Below, piece by piece: positions 19,752-29,114 of a stretch of DNA of 35,812 nt. Position 1 is the stretch's first letter. Each line of letters begins with the position of its first letter. Position numbers and translations under genes: made by a program. The stretch covers positions 1 to 35,812 of IMG/VR virus record IMGVR_UViG_3300013101_000042; one strand, written 5' to 3'. The notes below the pieces were generated by a model, which saw nothing but the letters and a program-made list of their open reading frames with translations, was not told the DNA's origin and did not search any database. The DNA comes from a virus.

Positions 19752-22253
19752 GTGCCAAAGCTACAACGCAGCAATTTAAGTTTCCAAGCAGGAGAACTAT
19801 CCCCTCGTTTTTTCGGACGTAGTGATACCGAAATCTATTCTAAGGGTTTGGCTATTGCGGAGAACGTGTGGATCGATAAGCGCGGCGGCGCATTCAAGCG
19901 AGGCGGTTTAGAGCATGTCGCACGAATTGATGCCAACGATGCCCGACTTTTCACTATCCAAGTCTCCCGTGTCCAATACTACACCATCGTCGTATTCCAC
20001 GATCTGCTTCTAGCCAAGGGTCAAATGCTGATCGTGGCTCCAGGAGCTGGCCTACTTGGAAACAATTTACTGACCAATGGTAATTTTGCCGGTGTTGGAG
20101 TTGGATGGAACAGTAGTGTTGAACCAGCTAGTTCACAGGTACTGTTCAATGTAGGCGAGGCTGTATTACGACCAGAGCAGGATAATCCAGAATCAGTTGT
20201 TAATGGCAATTTCCAACAGCAAGGACTTGACTGGACTTTGCGAGAGCAACCCGCAGCATCAGAGGTTACTTTTACTGTCGGGTCTTGTAGCATGATTCCC
20301 CGAGGTAACAATGGTGACGTTGCAGGTATCGCGCAACAACTGACTGGCACAGCAGGAGAAGTCCATACGATAAAGGTCACTGGTGATTTCGGCGGCGATA
20401 CGAAACTGATGGTAGGCAATGCAGAGGGCGATGCCACATACCTTGATACTGTGATCAATAACTTGTCTTCGGGGCAAGAGGTTCAATTCACTCCAGCAGC
20501 TTCACCTTTTTGGATTACCATTGACTGTGAAGGGCTTGCGGGAACATACGCCACACTAGAAGATGTGTCAGTAGAAGAACAGATCATAAAGACAGCAGCG
20601 ATATCACAAATGGCAACCGTAGTTGCGGCTATAACCGATCCCCATCTGGTCATTATCGGACAGTCGGGTACAGAGCGGTTGCATGTACTGATCGGCACAA
20701 CCGAAGGTGCTAGTGACATTGCGGCTTTCGACTCTACTGCCCATGAGATCAGTGGAGTCTTCACACCAAACAATGCTACCTACTGGGTAACAGTGTTGGC
20801 TGATGGAGATGAGATTGTCGAGGCCAAAGTTAATAATGTCGCTACTGCGGCGGAAGCTGCAAGCCATCCTTTGGGAGTGGTGATGGACGCTCCATGGACG
20901 GAGACACAGCTCAATGAGCTTCACATGGTAGAGGTGCCTAGTGGTAAAACTTTGTATTTCACTCATCCAAATGTGCCAGTATACAAGCTGATATACGACC
21001 ATGCTCTTGACACATTCGTTCCATTGGCAATAGTGGATTTCCTCAACCCTCCTCCTCAATGGTCAGGTACAAACCATCCGGCTACCGGAGCGCACTTCCA
21101 AGGTCGCTTATGGCTTGGTGGTTCTCCTGGAGAAGGGCAAACTATGTGGGCCTCAGTGTCAGGTTCTCCAGAGGACTTTACAGTGACAGGCGGCGAAGAC
21201 TCGTCAGCACTGGAATTCACCCTACAGGAATTCGGTCGTATTGAATGGATGCTTGGCACTAAGAACCTGTTGATTGGCGCGGAGAACGGTGAGCATATCG
21301 TAACCTCTGACTTGGGTGTTATTACTCCTAGCGATTTTAAAATCGAACAGCAATCTTCGTTTGGATCAAATAACATGCAGGCTCTCCAAGTAGGTGAGAA
21401 GGTGTTTTATTTGACCCCTGACGGGCGTAAGCTCAGAGCCATGGCTTATCAATGGCAAGAGAATAACTGGCTGTCACAAGACCTCACGTTCGCCTCAGAG
21501 CATGTGACACAGGGTATCGGCATTCGCAGTGCATGGTCGCAGAATCCAGAGTCTATATTCGCCATAATATTGAAAGATGGCACTATGGCAATGCTGACCT
21601 ATGATCGTACAGCAGAGACAGTTGCATGGACTCGTATCGTCACTCCTGACATGCTTCTTAAAGATATAACCACGGGTCGTCGTGATGGTATAAACGAGCT
21701 AGTGACAGTTGGTTCGCGTGTGGCAGGTAAAATTGATGTTGAAGCTAGTTCATCAACTAAGCAGAAGTTGGATTCGTTCGTGTCCGTGTTTGATGCAGGG
21801 GGTACTGACATCATCACAGGACTTGAGCATCTTGAAGGAAAGACAGTGCGCCCGATTGTAGATGGAGCGGTCAACCCGTTAGTAGTAGTGGTTGGAGGTC
21901 AAGTCACCACACAGCAGACCGGACAACAGCTATACGCTGGCATTCCTTATAATGCTACTATCAAGACCTTACCGCCAGATATTCCACAAGATCAGATACG
22001 TTCATGGAAAAAGCGATGGAACAAAGTGTGGGCGTTAATGTACCTTTCCAAGCAGCCTATCATCAACGGCACCAGACCTCCTGATCGTACACCCTCGACC
22101 CCGATGGATACGGTAGAACCTAATACCTCTACGCATTACAAAACGGCAAACTTGGGTTGGGATGACTTCGGGCAGGTCACAATTGAAGAAGACTTGCCAG
22201 TTAATATGAACGTGCTTGCCATATACGGTGAGATGAGAGCGGAGGATATATAA
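19752..22253 (+). CDS. Tail tubular protein B (T7 gp12-like nozzle)
   Basis: The 833-residue product starts at GTG and begins PKLQRSNLSFQAGELSPRFFGRSDTEIYSKGLAIAENVWIDKRGGAFKRGGLEHVA, the characteristic opening of nozzle proteins. It continues with beta-propeller-type motifs (RLWLGGSPGEGQTMWASVSGSPEDFTVTGGEDSSALEFTL, EWMLGTKNLLIGAENGEHIV). It forms the distal tail tube that contacts the host. The inserted segment at about residues 115-290 (two GNF...GWNSS / GNFQQQGLDW repeats) looks like carbohydrate-binding-type beta domains. The stop codon overlaps the next gene (TAATG). Confidence 0.9.
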   Translation: MPKLQRSNLSFQAGELSPRFFGRSDTEIYSKGLAIAENVWIDKRGGAFKRGGLEHVARIDANDARLFTIQVSRVQYYTIVVFHDLLLAKGQMLIVAPGAGLLGNNLLTNGNFAGVGVGWNSSVEPASSQVLFNVGEAVLRPEQDNPESVVNGNFQQQGLDWTLREQPAASEVTFTVGSCSMIPRGNNGDVAGIAQQLTGTAGEVHTIKVTGDFGGDTKLMVGNAEGDATYLDTVINNLSSGQEVQFTPAASPFWITIDCEGLAGTYATLEDVSVEEQIIKTAAISQMATVVAAITDPHLVIIGQSGTERLHVLIGTTEGASDIAAFDSTAHEISGVFTPNNATYWVTVLADGDEIVEAKVNNVATAAEAASHPLGVVMDAPWTETQLNELHMVEVPSGKTLYFTHPNVPVYKLIYDHALDTFVPLAIVDFLNPPPQWSGTNHPATGAHFQGRLWLGGSPGEGQTMWASVSGSPEDFTVTGGEDSSALEFTLQEFGRIEWMLGTKNLLIGAENGEHIVTSDLGVITPSDFKIEQQSSFGSNNMQALQVGEKVFYLTPDGRKLRAMAYQWQENNWLSQDLTFASEHVTQGIGIRSAWSQNPESIFAIILKDGTMAMLTYDRTAETVAWTRIVTPDMLLKDITTGRRDGINELVTVGSRVAGKIDVEASSSTKQKLDSFVSVFDAGGTDIITGLEHLEGKTVRPIVDGAVNPLVVVVGGQVTTQQTGQQLYAGIPYNATIKTLPPDIPQDQIRSWKKRWNKVWALMYLSKQPIINGTRPPDRTPSTPMDTVEPNTSTHYKTANLGWDDFGQVTIEEDLPVNMNVLAIYGEMRAEDI

Positions 22254-22969
22254 TGGGCATGTTTGATATGTTTTTTGGAGATGGCGGCGAGTACGAAGCC
22301 AAACGTAGAAATACTAAATCGGCACACGATCTGTTCGGTAGAAGCGGAGCAGCTTACACAGGGAATCGTGAACAGATAGGAACCCAGTACGGTAAAGATT
22401 TGTCTGCTGCTAGAGCGCGAATGGGAGCCAGCGGTGCGTCTTCAACCGAAGGCCCAGCATGGCAGAGGATCGTCGGCGGGTTATCTTCTCGTCGTGATGA
22501 AGCACTTGCACGGGTACAAGGTGAGCAAGACGTATTTGAAGCCAGCACTTCCTATCAGTTAGTGAGAGAAGACTTTGCCAGTATGGGGCAAGTTAAACAG
22601 ATAAGAAAATCAAGACCTATGGACGGTGGACAATCCAAAGGTAGAGAAGCGTATTATGTGCCAACTTATCAAGCTGAGGGTATGACAGGAGAGAGTTTTC
22701 TCAATGATGAACAAAAGGGAATGGTTAAAGACAGCGGTTTATCCACTAGATCGGACTACGCCGCCAGCATCAAACCAAGCTGGGAAGAATATCAAGAGTT
22801 TCGCTTCGGTTCGGATGAGGATAAGGCTGCTTTCTCCGACAGCATGACTAGCCGGATCGAAGCGTCTAATATCAAGTATGGGAAAATACAGGCACAGGAT
22901 ACTGTGATAAGGGCGGCGCGAGATGAGGCGAAAAGAAAAATGTACGTGCGCGATCAAAACAGGAAATAG
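22253..22969 (+). CDS. Probable internal virion protein (238 aa)
   Basis: The protein begins MGMFDMFFGDGGEYEAKRRNTKSAHDLFGRSGAAYTGNREQIGTQYGKDLSAARARMGASGASSTEGPAWQRIVGGLSSRRDEAL and is helical, Gly/Ala/Arg-rich and without a recognised domain. The position after the nozzle and before the gp14-like protein fits a minor internal virion or tail-assembly protein, analogous in place to T7 gp13. The call is from order and composition. Confidence 0.65.
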   Translation: MGMFDMFFGDGGEYEAKRRNTKSAHDLFGRSGAAYTGNREQIGTQYGKDLSAARARMGASGASSTEGPAWQRIVGGLSSRRDEALARVQGEQDVFEASTSYQLVREDFASMGQVKQIRKSRPMDGGQSKGREAYYVPTYQAEGMTGESFLNDEQKGMVKDSGLSTRSDYAASIKPSWEEYQEFRFGSDEDKAAFSDSMTSRIEASNIKYGKIQAQDTVIRAARDEAKRKMYVRDQNRK

Positions 22970-22978
22970 GAGAAACTA

Positions 22979-23425
22979 ATGCCTTGGGTAATGCTAGCGG
23001 TCACGATATTTGGAGCAATCCAAAGCTATCAGGCGGGTAAGCAGCAAGAAGCGTTGGCGCGAGAACAGGCTGCATTGGCTGATCGCAACATGGTTCTTGC
23101 CAATGAAGAACTGGGAGAACAAATTCGTCGTCAGTCCGAAGAAGACAAGCGAGTACGCTCAACAGCACTGGCTAGAGCCGCAGCATCAGGCGCGGAGCTA
23201 TCAGGCTCACCGCTTGCTTACCTTGACTATATGGAGGAGGAGCAAGGGCGGCAACTTAACTGGATGAAGACCGCAGGAGCTTCTCGTATCCGCTTGCAGA
23301 ATGAGGGCGATCAGATTCGAGCCAGTGCTGGGATAATGAAAGGGAAAAATCAACAATGGGATGCACTGTTCACTGGAGTATCTGGTGCTGCGGGTATCTC
23401 AAATAAGTATGGGCTGTTCACATGA
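22979..23425 (+). CDS. Internal virion protein, gp14-like (148 aa)
   Basis: A hydrophobic N-terminus (PWVMLAVTIFGAIQSYQAGKQQEALAREQAAL) is followed by a long helical, Gln/Glu/Arg-rich region and a Gly-rich end (LFTGVSGAAGISNKYGLF). This layout matches T7 gp14-type ejection proteins, which insert in the host outer membrane at infection. The ATG has GGAGAAACTA upstream. It overlaps the next gene by four bases. Confidence 0.75.
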   Translation: MPWVMLAVTIFGAIQSYQAGKQQEALAREQAALADRNMVLANEELGEQIRRQSEEDKRVRSTALARAAASGAELSGSPLAYLDYMEEEQGRQLNWMKTAGASRIRLQNEGDQIRASAGIMKGKNQQWDALFTGVSGAAGISNKYGLFT

Positions 23426-25842
23426 AGCTACCTGACGTAAAATACAGACAGGTTGAAACGGTCGGTCGGCATGACTTGGGCGCACTTGATGCTATGGCTG
23501 CTGCTGTCGGACAACGTGGTCAGGTGATGCAGCAGGGCGCGGGGATGCTGGTCAGCGCATCTCAGGACTACCTTGATAGAAAGCAAAACGCCGAATACGA
23601 CGATCAGATTGCATCGATGCAGATTGAGTTTGACGAGTGGAACAAACAGTATGGGGCCAAAGACGTATTCACTGCTGATGAGGTTACAGCGTTGGGATTA
23701 CCTAGCCATCTCATTAACACTACACAAACTACAAGTGATGGTGGCGGGAGACAGATAAAGTCTAAGCGTGACAACATTCCTGCATACGAGGTATACCCCC
23801 ATCTGCTTAGAGCTAAACTAGCAGGCATGACAGCGGACAAGGTTGAGAAGATTAGCAACCCTCATCTGCGTAAAGAGTTTGCACGTAAGGCAGATGTCAA
23901 TGCAGCGAATCTCAACTTGCAAGCAGCGTTCAATGCGGAGAACCAGCAAGAGAAGTTCGTGCTCGACAAAGCTATATTCGATTATCAGAATGCAGGTGAC
24001 CGAGGAGATGGGATAGCGGGAGAATTCTACATCGATGGAGCAGCTACCGACGATCTCCACAAGGAGAAAATGCGACAGGATTTGTACTACCGTGTAGAGT
24101 ATTCTGACGCTTCCGGTGCTTTACGATCTAATGACCCTGAGACTGTCATGGTTTGGCTGTCAAGACTAACCGATCCCCAATACGAAGGAGACCTACCGGA
24201 GCCACAACGTCAGGCATTCGCTGGTGCTTTACAAACGAAACTCGATATCTTGGGTGCCAATCAAGTAGCGGAACTAGATCGGCAAGAGGGTATCCGGTTC
24301 GTCAACATGGTTGAGAAAACCAAAACAGGTGGATCGTCATTGGCCGAAATCCAGGAAGGGTTCGACAAGCATGTTATCGATCCTGACGATGCGGAAGGAT
24401 GGACAGCGGCCCAGTATGGACGTTTGATGGACTTGCAACGTGGCTATGAACAATCAGTGATAGTAGAGGATCGACGACTTGAAGCTGAACGTGTGGCTCA
24501 AGAGAAAGCCGACAAGATTCAAACAGACAAGGCTTATAAAAAGGCCAATGGGTTGTTCATCAGTGATACCCATGCGGGGATAGATAAAAACGAGGTTCAG
24601 ATACCTGATGTAGAACGTAGCTATGCTCAGTATCTTGATAGCCTTGAAACTGGAATACCGAATCCTAATACGGTGAATGCCAGCCAGCGTACAGCTCTAC
24701 GTCATCACATCATGGAGCGTGACAACAAGGCGAAAAAGGCTACTGAGGATTTCACCCTTGGCAAAGCACTTGTCGATGGTAAGCAACCCGCCAATCGTGA
24801 GAACGGTAAACATCAGACAGGGATAGACAAGTATGTGGAGGATATGCAAATAACCAGTGTTAGCGAACTAGTAAAGATCACTCAAGATACTAACATCATG
24901 CCACAGGTGATGGAGGATGCTGTTGTTCATTCTGCATATAACCTGAAAGACGGGGAAGGTATTCCAGGTTTAGCAGTATGGGGGTCTCTCAGTAAAAAAG
25001 GGATGCACGGTAAAATGGACGTTGGAGCTTCCGTTGGTGATCTGATGAACACTGCATGGGAATACCATCGCAACGGTATGAGTGCGGAGGAGTCATTGAC
25101 TAAGGCTCACGAGCTTTCTCAGATGCCAGAGTCGGAGCGTGAGTACAATAAAAAGGCGTACAAGGAACTGAATGCTTACGACAAGAACATGGGTTTTCTC
25201 GAAACTAAGATGGAGGACGACGAAAATAGCCTCTACCCCTTTGATGCCGGATTCACTAAGGCTGCCACGGCTCCCAACTCACAGATGGGTGCAGCCTATC
25301 AATATTTGGTGGCTAAAGAATTCGAGCGGACAGGCAATCTGGATTTGGCACGCAATACTGCATGGAACAAACTGACCGAAGTGTGGAGTCCGTCTGGTGT
25401 AGGTGTCCGCATGGAAGGTATCGAAATCAGCAGCAAGGTTCGCCCTGACAGGTACGGTGTTGAACGTACCCTTGGCATTACCACTCCAGTAGCCAACAAC
25501 CGTCTTGCAGCCTTTGCCGCAGCCAATGAGCTTGATGTCGGCACCATCATTGTGAATGGTGACGGGTTCACAGCCAGAGATGGTAAGTCATGGCAGATCA
25601 TGGTGGTTGATCCTGATACCCTCATGATGGATCAGTTGGTTGATATTGAAACAGGGTTGCCAGTCCGCTGGATTCCTGCTGATTGGGAAGATGAAGGCAA
25701 GAAGTACGGCTACGAGCAGAGTGTACAGAAAGCCATTGACGAGAAGGCTAGACAAGAGTCGTTGAATATCACTCCTCCTCCTAGTAGAAAGAAGGGTAAA
25801 GACATAAGAGAACTTCGTAAAGGTCTTTCTAGCTATGAGTGA
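23422..25842 (+). CDS. Large internal virion protein, gp15-like (806 aa)
   Basis: The protein is predominantly helical with the N-terminal MKLPDVKYRQVETVGRHDLGALDAMAAAVGQRGQVMQQGAGMLVSASQDYLDRKQNAEYDDQIASMQIEFDEW, a pattern common to podovirus internal core proteins of the gp15 type. The C-terminal part (TAPNSQMGAAYQYLVAKEFERTGNLDLARNTAWNKLTEVWSPSG) is also as in ejected core proteins. It would form part of the channel for DNA across the periplasm. No enzymatic motif was seen. It overlaps the next gene by eight bases. Confidence 0.75.
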   Translation: MKLPDVKYRQVETVGRHDLGALDAMAAAVGQRGQVMQQGAGMLVSASQDYLDRKQNAEYDDQIASMQIEFDEWNKQYGAKDVFTADEVTALGLPSHLINTTQTTSDGGGRQIKSKRDNIPAYEVYPHLLRAKLAGMTADKVEKISNPHLRKEFARKADVNAANLNLQAAFNAENQQEKFVLDKAIFDYQNAGDRGDGIAGEFYIDGAATDDLHKEKMRQDLYYRVEYSDASGALRSNDPETVMVWLSRLTDPQYEGDLPEPQRQAFAGALQTKLDILGANQVAELDRQEGIRFVNMVEKTKTGGSSLAEIQEGFDKHVIDPDDAEGWTAAQYGRLMDLQRGYEQSVIVEDRRLEAERVAQEKADKIQTDKAYKKANGLFISDTHAGIDKNEVQIPDVERSYAQYLDSLETGIPNPNTVNASQRTALRHHIMERDNKAKKATEDFTLGKALVDGKQPANRENGKHQTGIDKYVEDMQITSVSELVKITQDTNIMPQVMEDAVVHSAYNLKDGEGIPGLAVWGSLSKKGMHGKMDVGASVGDLMNTAWEYHRNGMSAEESLTKAHELSQMPESEREYNKKAYKELNAYDKNMGFLETKMEDDENSLYPFDAGFTKAATAPNSQMGAAYQYLVAKEFERTGNLDLARNTAWNKLTEVWSPSGVGVRMEGIEISSKVRPDRYGVERTLGITTPVANNRLAAFAAANELDVGTIIVNGDGFTARDGKSWQIMVVDPDTLMMDQLVDIETGLPVRWIPADWEDEGKKYGYEQSVQKAIDEKARQESLNITPPPSRKKGKDIRELRKGLSSYE

Positions 25843-28800
25843 TAACCTACCAGTCTCAACCCTACGCCGATATGGTGAGCGAGACATTGCCATTCAGGAA
25901 GATCAAGAGGAGCAGAAGCAGGCTCGTATCGCTGCACTTGGCCCTGATGCTAAATCGATAGCCTTCAAAGCTGGTGCCTATCGTGAAGACTATGGTATGG
26001 AGGCTATCGGACAAACAATGTTATATGGTTGGTCGGTGTTCAACAAGCCAAACTTCCCCGAAGCACCAGAGGTGGAATTCACCCCTGATCCAGACTATAG
26101 CTTCGATCAAGACGATGCTAACTTTGGTTATGATCCTCGTCAAATGGTCTATGCTCAGTCAGAGGCAGAAGCCTTTGCAATGCGGACACAGATCGATTAC
26201 GAAAACGCTCAGATGCAGATCATAAGTGATCAAGGTGCTGGGACTTGGGGAGCGGTCATAGGAAGTATGCTACAACCTCACGTAGCCCTCTCTATGGCAT
26301 TAACTCCGGTGAGCCTACCCCTAGCCATAGGTACAGAGATGGGCCTTGAGGGAGCTTCTGAGGCACTCTTACATTCTCGTCAATTAACCCGCACAAAAAC
26401 AGAGAGTGCGTTTCAGATTGTCTTTACTGGAGCTGCTGTCGGTATCCTTGGAGCTGGTAGCCGGATGCTGAGTAAGGAGCCGTATAAGCCTGACTCAAAA
26501 CTGATCGATGATATCAACGAAGGTGCCTATGAAGGGGAGCTGGTTGTCGGCACTGGAGCTGACAGTGCATCCGCAATGCGTGCCGGATCAGACATCAGTG
26601 CAGCAGAGGACAAGTTGATCGGCGGTAAGCTGGCTGACACCTTTGCCATAGGGCAGATATCGAACCTTGTCAATAGCCCTGCCAGAATCTCACGCTGGGT
26701 TGCACAGAAGCTGGGTGACAACCCGTTCTTCACAGAAGCGCATAAGCTGGGTAAGACTCACGGTGTCACGGTTGAGGCATTCAACAAGGCAGCTATGGGT
26801 AAGACTGTCATTGCGGTAGAGAGAGCAGTACCTATGCAGAAAGCGTCAGGATTGAAAGCTGATGACTTCTATCATGAGGTCGGTGTAGCCATGTCGGGAG
26901 GTGATCGTCATCTCAACCCGAAGGTACAGGAAGCTGCGGAAATGTATCGAGCCGAAGTTGTTGGCCCGATTCGTGAGGCAGCAGAAAAGGTCGGCATGTT
27001 AGAAAGCTCTGCGAAGCTGCAAGGTAAACTTCTTGAGATCGAAACTCAGATTAAAGACATCATCAAAACAGGTGAAGCCGGAGCAGGTAGCAAGAAGATT
27101 GGAGATGCGGTTCGAGCAGACATGGCTAAGATTGAAGCTGCTGCCGACAAGACAACCGTCAAGCTGCAAAAGAAAGTTGATGCACTCGAAGCGAAGCTAG
27201 CTAAGACACGAGGTATCGGCCCTGATGGTAAGAAGAACACTGCTCCAGCATCGATGATCAAGCAACACAATGAGGCGCGTAAACTTCTGACCGCTCACAA
27301 GAAAACAATAGCGGAGTCCACTAAAGGTCAACGGGCAAAAATAGCTGCTATGAAAAAGCAGGACGCTACTCTCAAAGCCGCACGTAAGGCCAAGCGGGAT
27401 ATCAAATCAAAGCTGGCTACTGGTGGCACCTCTTTTGCAGAGTCGTACTTCCCTCGTATCTACAATCAGAATAAGATTCTGAAAAACTGGGATCGGTTAG
27501 CAAAGTTGATAGAAGAAACTTTCACTGCTGACGAAAAGATGATGAAGCAGTACGGTGCCGACAAGATCAATGAGATGGTCAAGGACACCATGGACAATAT
27601 GATGATGGGTCGCTATCAGAATATGACTGTGAAGGGTGAGCCAAGTCCTACTCGCGCTCGTAGCCTTGCCATAATGGATGATGTGCTAGAAGACTTTCTT
27701 GAGAAGAATGCAACGGAAGCAATGCTCCGGTACACCCAGTCCATGCAACCGCACATTCTGTTTCGAGAGGTGTTCGAGAACCGCAGCCTTAGTGATCTGT
27801 TTGATGAGATCAGCGCAGAGTACAGGGTTATGCGTGAGAAGGAAGGCATAAGCGCGGATGAGCTTTCCGACCTATTCGCACAGGAAGGCAAGGACAAGAC
27901 CAATCTGCAAACCATGTATGACCGCTTGACCAATCAAGTGCAGCGGTCAGTCAAGCCGCAGAGTCCTGTTATGAAAATATTGCAGACATCCAAGGTATTG
28001 AACACAGCGGCGATGTTAGGTGAGATCGTACTAACCAGCTTACCTGATCTCGCACGCCCGATCTCGCATTACGGTATGCGTAGCTTCGGCAAAGGCGTGT
28101 CGCGGATGGTCACTCAGTTCATGGAGGGGATAGATAGTGTCCACTCGATTCAGGCCAAGCGACTAGGTGCTGCACTCCAGCGAACACTCAACGAGAGGGC
28201 AGCACAATTCGCTGACAGCCTAGAGCCGCAAGGTAAGTGGACTCAGAAGACCCAAAAGGCTTGGAGCAGATGGTCAGGCTTTAACATGTATACCAATATA
28301 GTTGAATCGATATCCGCTCATGCAGCCATGGACTACACTCTCAGGGCAGCTAAAAAAGTTGCGTCGAAGCAACCTTTATCGGTAGCTGAGAAGAAACAAA
28401 TTTCCCGCATGGGTCTGGACAGTGAAGATTTGCTTGCGATCTGGAATGAGTCAATGCAGACCATGGGAGCGCAAGAGAAGAATTTGAAGTACATGAATAC
28501 TATGGCGTGGCAGGATGTAGGGCTGGCGAAACGGGTAGAGGCTGGTATAGGTTCTGACATCCATCGCACGATCATCCAGTCCGGTATTGGTGACAAGCCA
28601 GCATTCATGGACGACACAACGCTTTCCTGGTTATTCCAGTTCCAGACCTTTGCTATGCAAGCACAGAATAAGATTATTGTTGCTGGCTTACAGAATATGA
28701 ATCGCCATACAGCAGAAGGGTTTGTGACTATGCTTGCACTGGGTGCAACCGTAGGCGGAATCAAGGCTACAATTCGTGGAGAGGACGTTTCAGAATGGAC

Positions 28801-29113
28801 AGCGGATCAATGGGTGATGGAAGGTATTGACCGCTCCGGTATGTCTGGTGCTATGCGTGCGCCACTGAACATGTTAAGATGGACGCTAGCCACTTACGGT
28901 ATACTTGACTCTGCACCCTCTCGATATATAGATCGGGAGCTGGAAGGGATATTCGCCCCTCCTGCTGCGGGTATGGCAGGAAACATAAGTCGTAGTGTAA
29001 CTTCGGCAATAGAGGGAGACTTCGGAACTTCTGCTGAGAAGCTAGTGAAGACGTTGCCACTAAATAATTTATGGGGTGTGAGGAATACCCTGATGACTTT
29101 GGGAGACCAGTAA
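25835..29113 (+). CDS. Large internal virion protein, gp16-like (1092 aa)
   Basis: This is the longest gene here, in the place of T7 gp16. An N-terminal domain is followed by two hydrophobic segments (about residues 135-175 and 185-205; WGAVIGSMLQPHVALSMALTPVSLPLAIGTEMG, AFQIVFTGAAVGILGAG). Long coiled-coil-type helices (about 390-520) and a C-terminal part with hydrophobic helices (TAAMLGEIVLTSLPDLARP, EGFVTMLALGATVGGIKATI) come next. I did not find the lytic transglycosylase signature that T7 gp16 has. It carries the intragenic hairpin copy at 28366. Virion channel or core function is inferred from order and size. Confidence 0.75.
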   Translation: MSDNLPVSTLRRYGERDIAIQEDQEEQKQARIAALGPDAKSIAFKAGAYREDYGMEAIGQTMLYGWSVFNKPNFPEAPEVEFTPDPDYSFDQDDANFGYDPRQMVYAQSEAEAFAMRTQIDYENAQMQIISDQGAGTWGAVIGSMLQPHVALSMALTPVSLPLAIGTEMGLEGASEALLHSRQLTRTKTESAFQIVFTGAAVGILGAGSRMLSKEPYKPDSKLIDDINEGAYEGELVVGTGADSASAMRAGSDISAAEDKLIGGKLADTFAIGQISNLVNSPARISRWVAQKLGDNPFFTEAHKLGKTHGVTVEAFNKAAMGKTVIAVERAVPMQKASGLKADDFYHEVGVAMSGGDRHLNPKVQEAAEMYRAEVVGPIREAAEKVGMLESSAKLQGKLLEIETQIKDIIKTGEAGAGSKKIGDAVRADMAKIEAAADKTTVKLQKKVDALEAKLAKTRGIGPDGKKNTAPASMIKQHNEARKLLTAHKKTIAESTKGQRAKIAAMKKQDATLKAARKAKRDIKSKLATGGTSFAESYFPRIYNQNKILKNWDRLAKLIEETFTADEKMMKQYGADKINEMVKDTMDNMMMGRYQNMTVKGEPSPTRARSLAIMDDVLEDFLEKNATEAMLRYTQSMQPHILFREVFENRSLSDLFDEISAEYRVMREKEGISADELSDLFAQEGKDKTNLQTMYDRLTNQVQRSVKPQSPVMKILQTSKVLNTAAMLGEIVLTSLPDLARPISHYGMRSFGKGVSRMVTQFMEGIDSVHSIQAKRLGAALQRTLNERAAQFADSLEPQGKWTQKTQKAWSRWSGFNMYTNIVESISAHAAMDYTLRAAKKVASKQPLSVAEKKQISRMGLDSEDLLAIWNESMQTMGAQEKNLKYMNTMAWQDVGLAKRVEAGIGSDIHRTIIQSGIGDKPAFMDDTTLSWLFQFQTFAMQAQNKIIVAGLQNMNRHTAEGFVTMLALGATVGGIKATIRGEDVSEWTADQWVMEGIDRSGMSGAMRAPLNMLRWTLATYGILDSAPSRYIDRELEGIFAPPAAGMAGNISRSVTSAIEGDFGTSAEKLVKTLPLNNLWGVRNTLMTLGDQ
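28366..28385 (-). repeat. Dispersed AAGTTGC hairpin, copy 6 (intragenic, antisense terminator-like)
   Basis: AAGTTGC (28366-28372), loop, GCAACCT (28379-28385). On the minus strand it reads GGTTGC-TTCGAC-GCAAC followed by a T6 run, so it looks like a complete terminator for antisense transcription inside the internal virion protein gene. One pair near the stem base is broken. Confidence 0.85.
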
Positions 29114-29114
29114 G

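Noticed and set aside
25835-29113. Lytic transglycosylase domain in the gp16-like protein
   Set aside because: The Glu-Ser...Gly-x-x-Gln/Met-Gln signature was not found in the N-terminal region.
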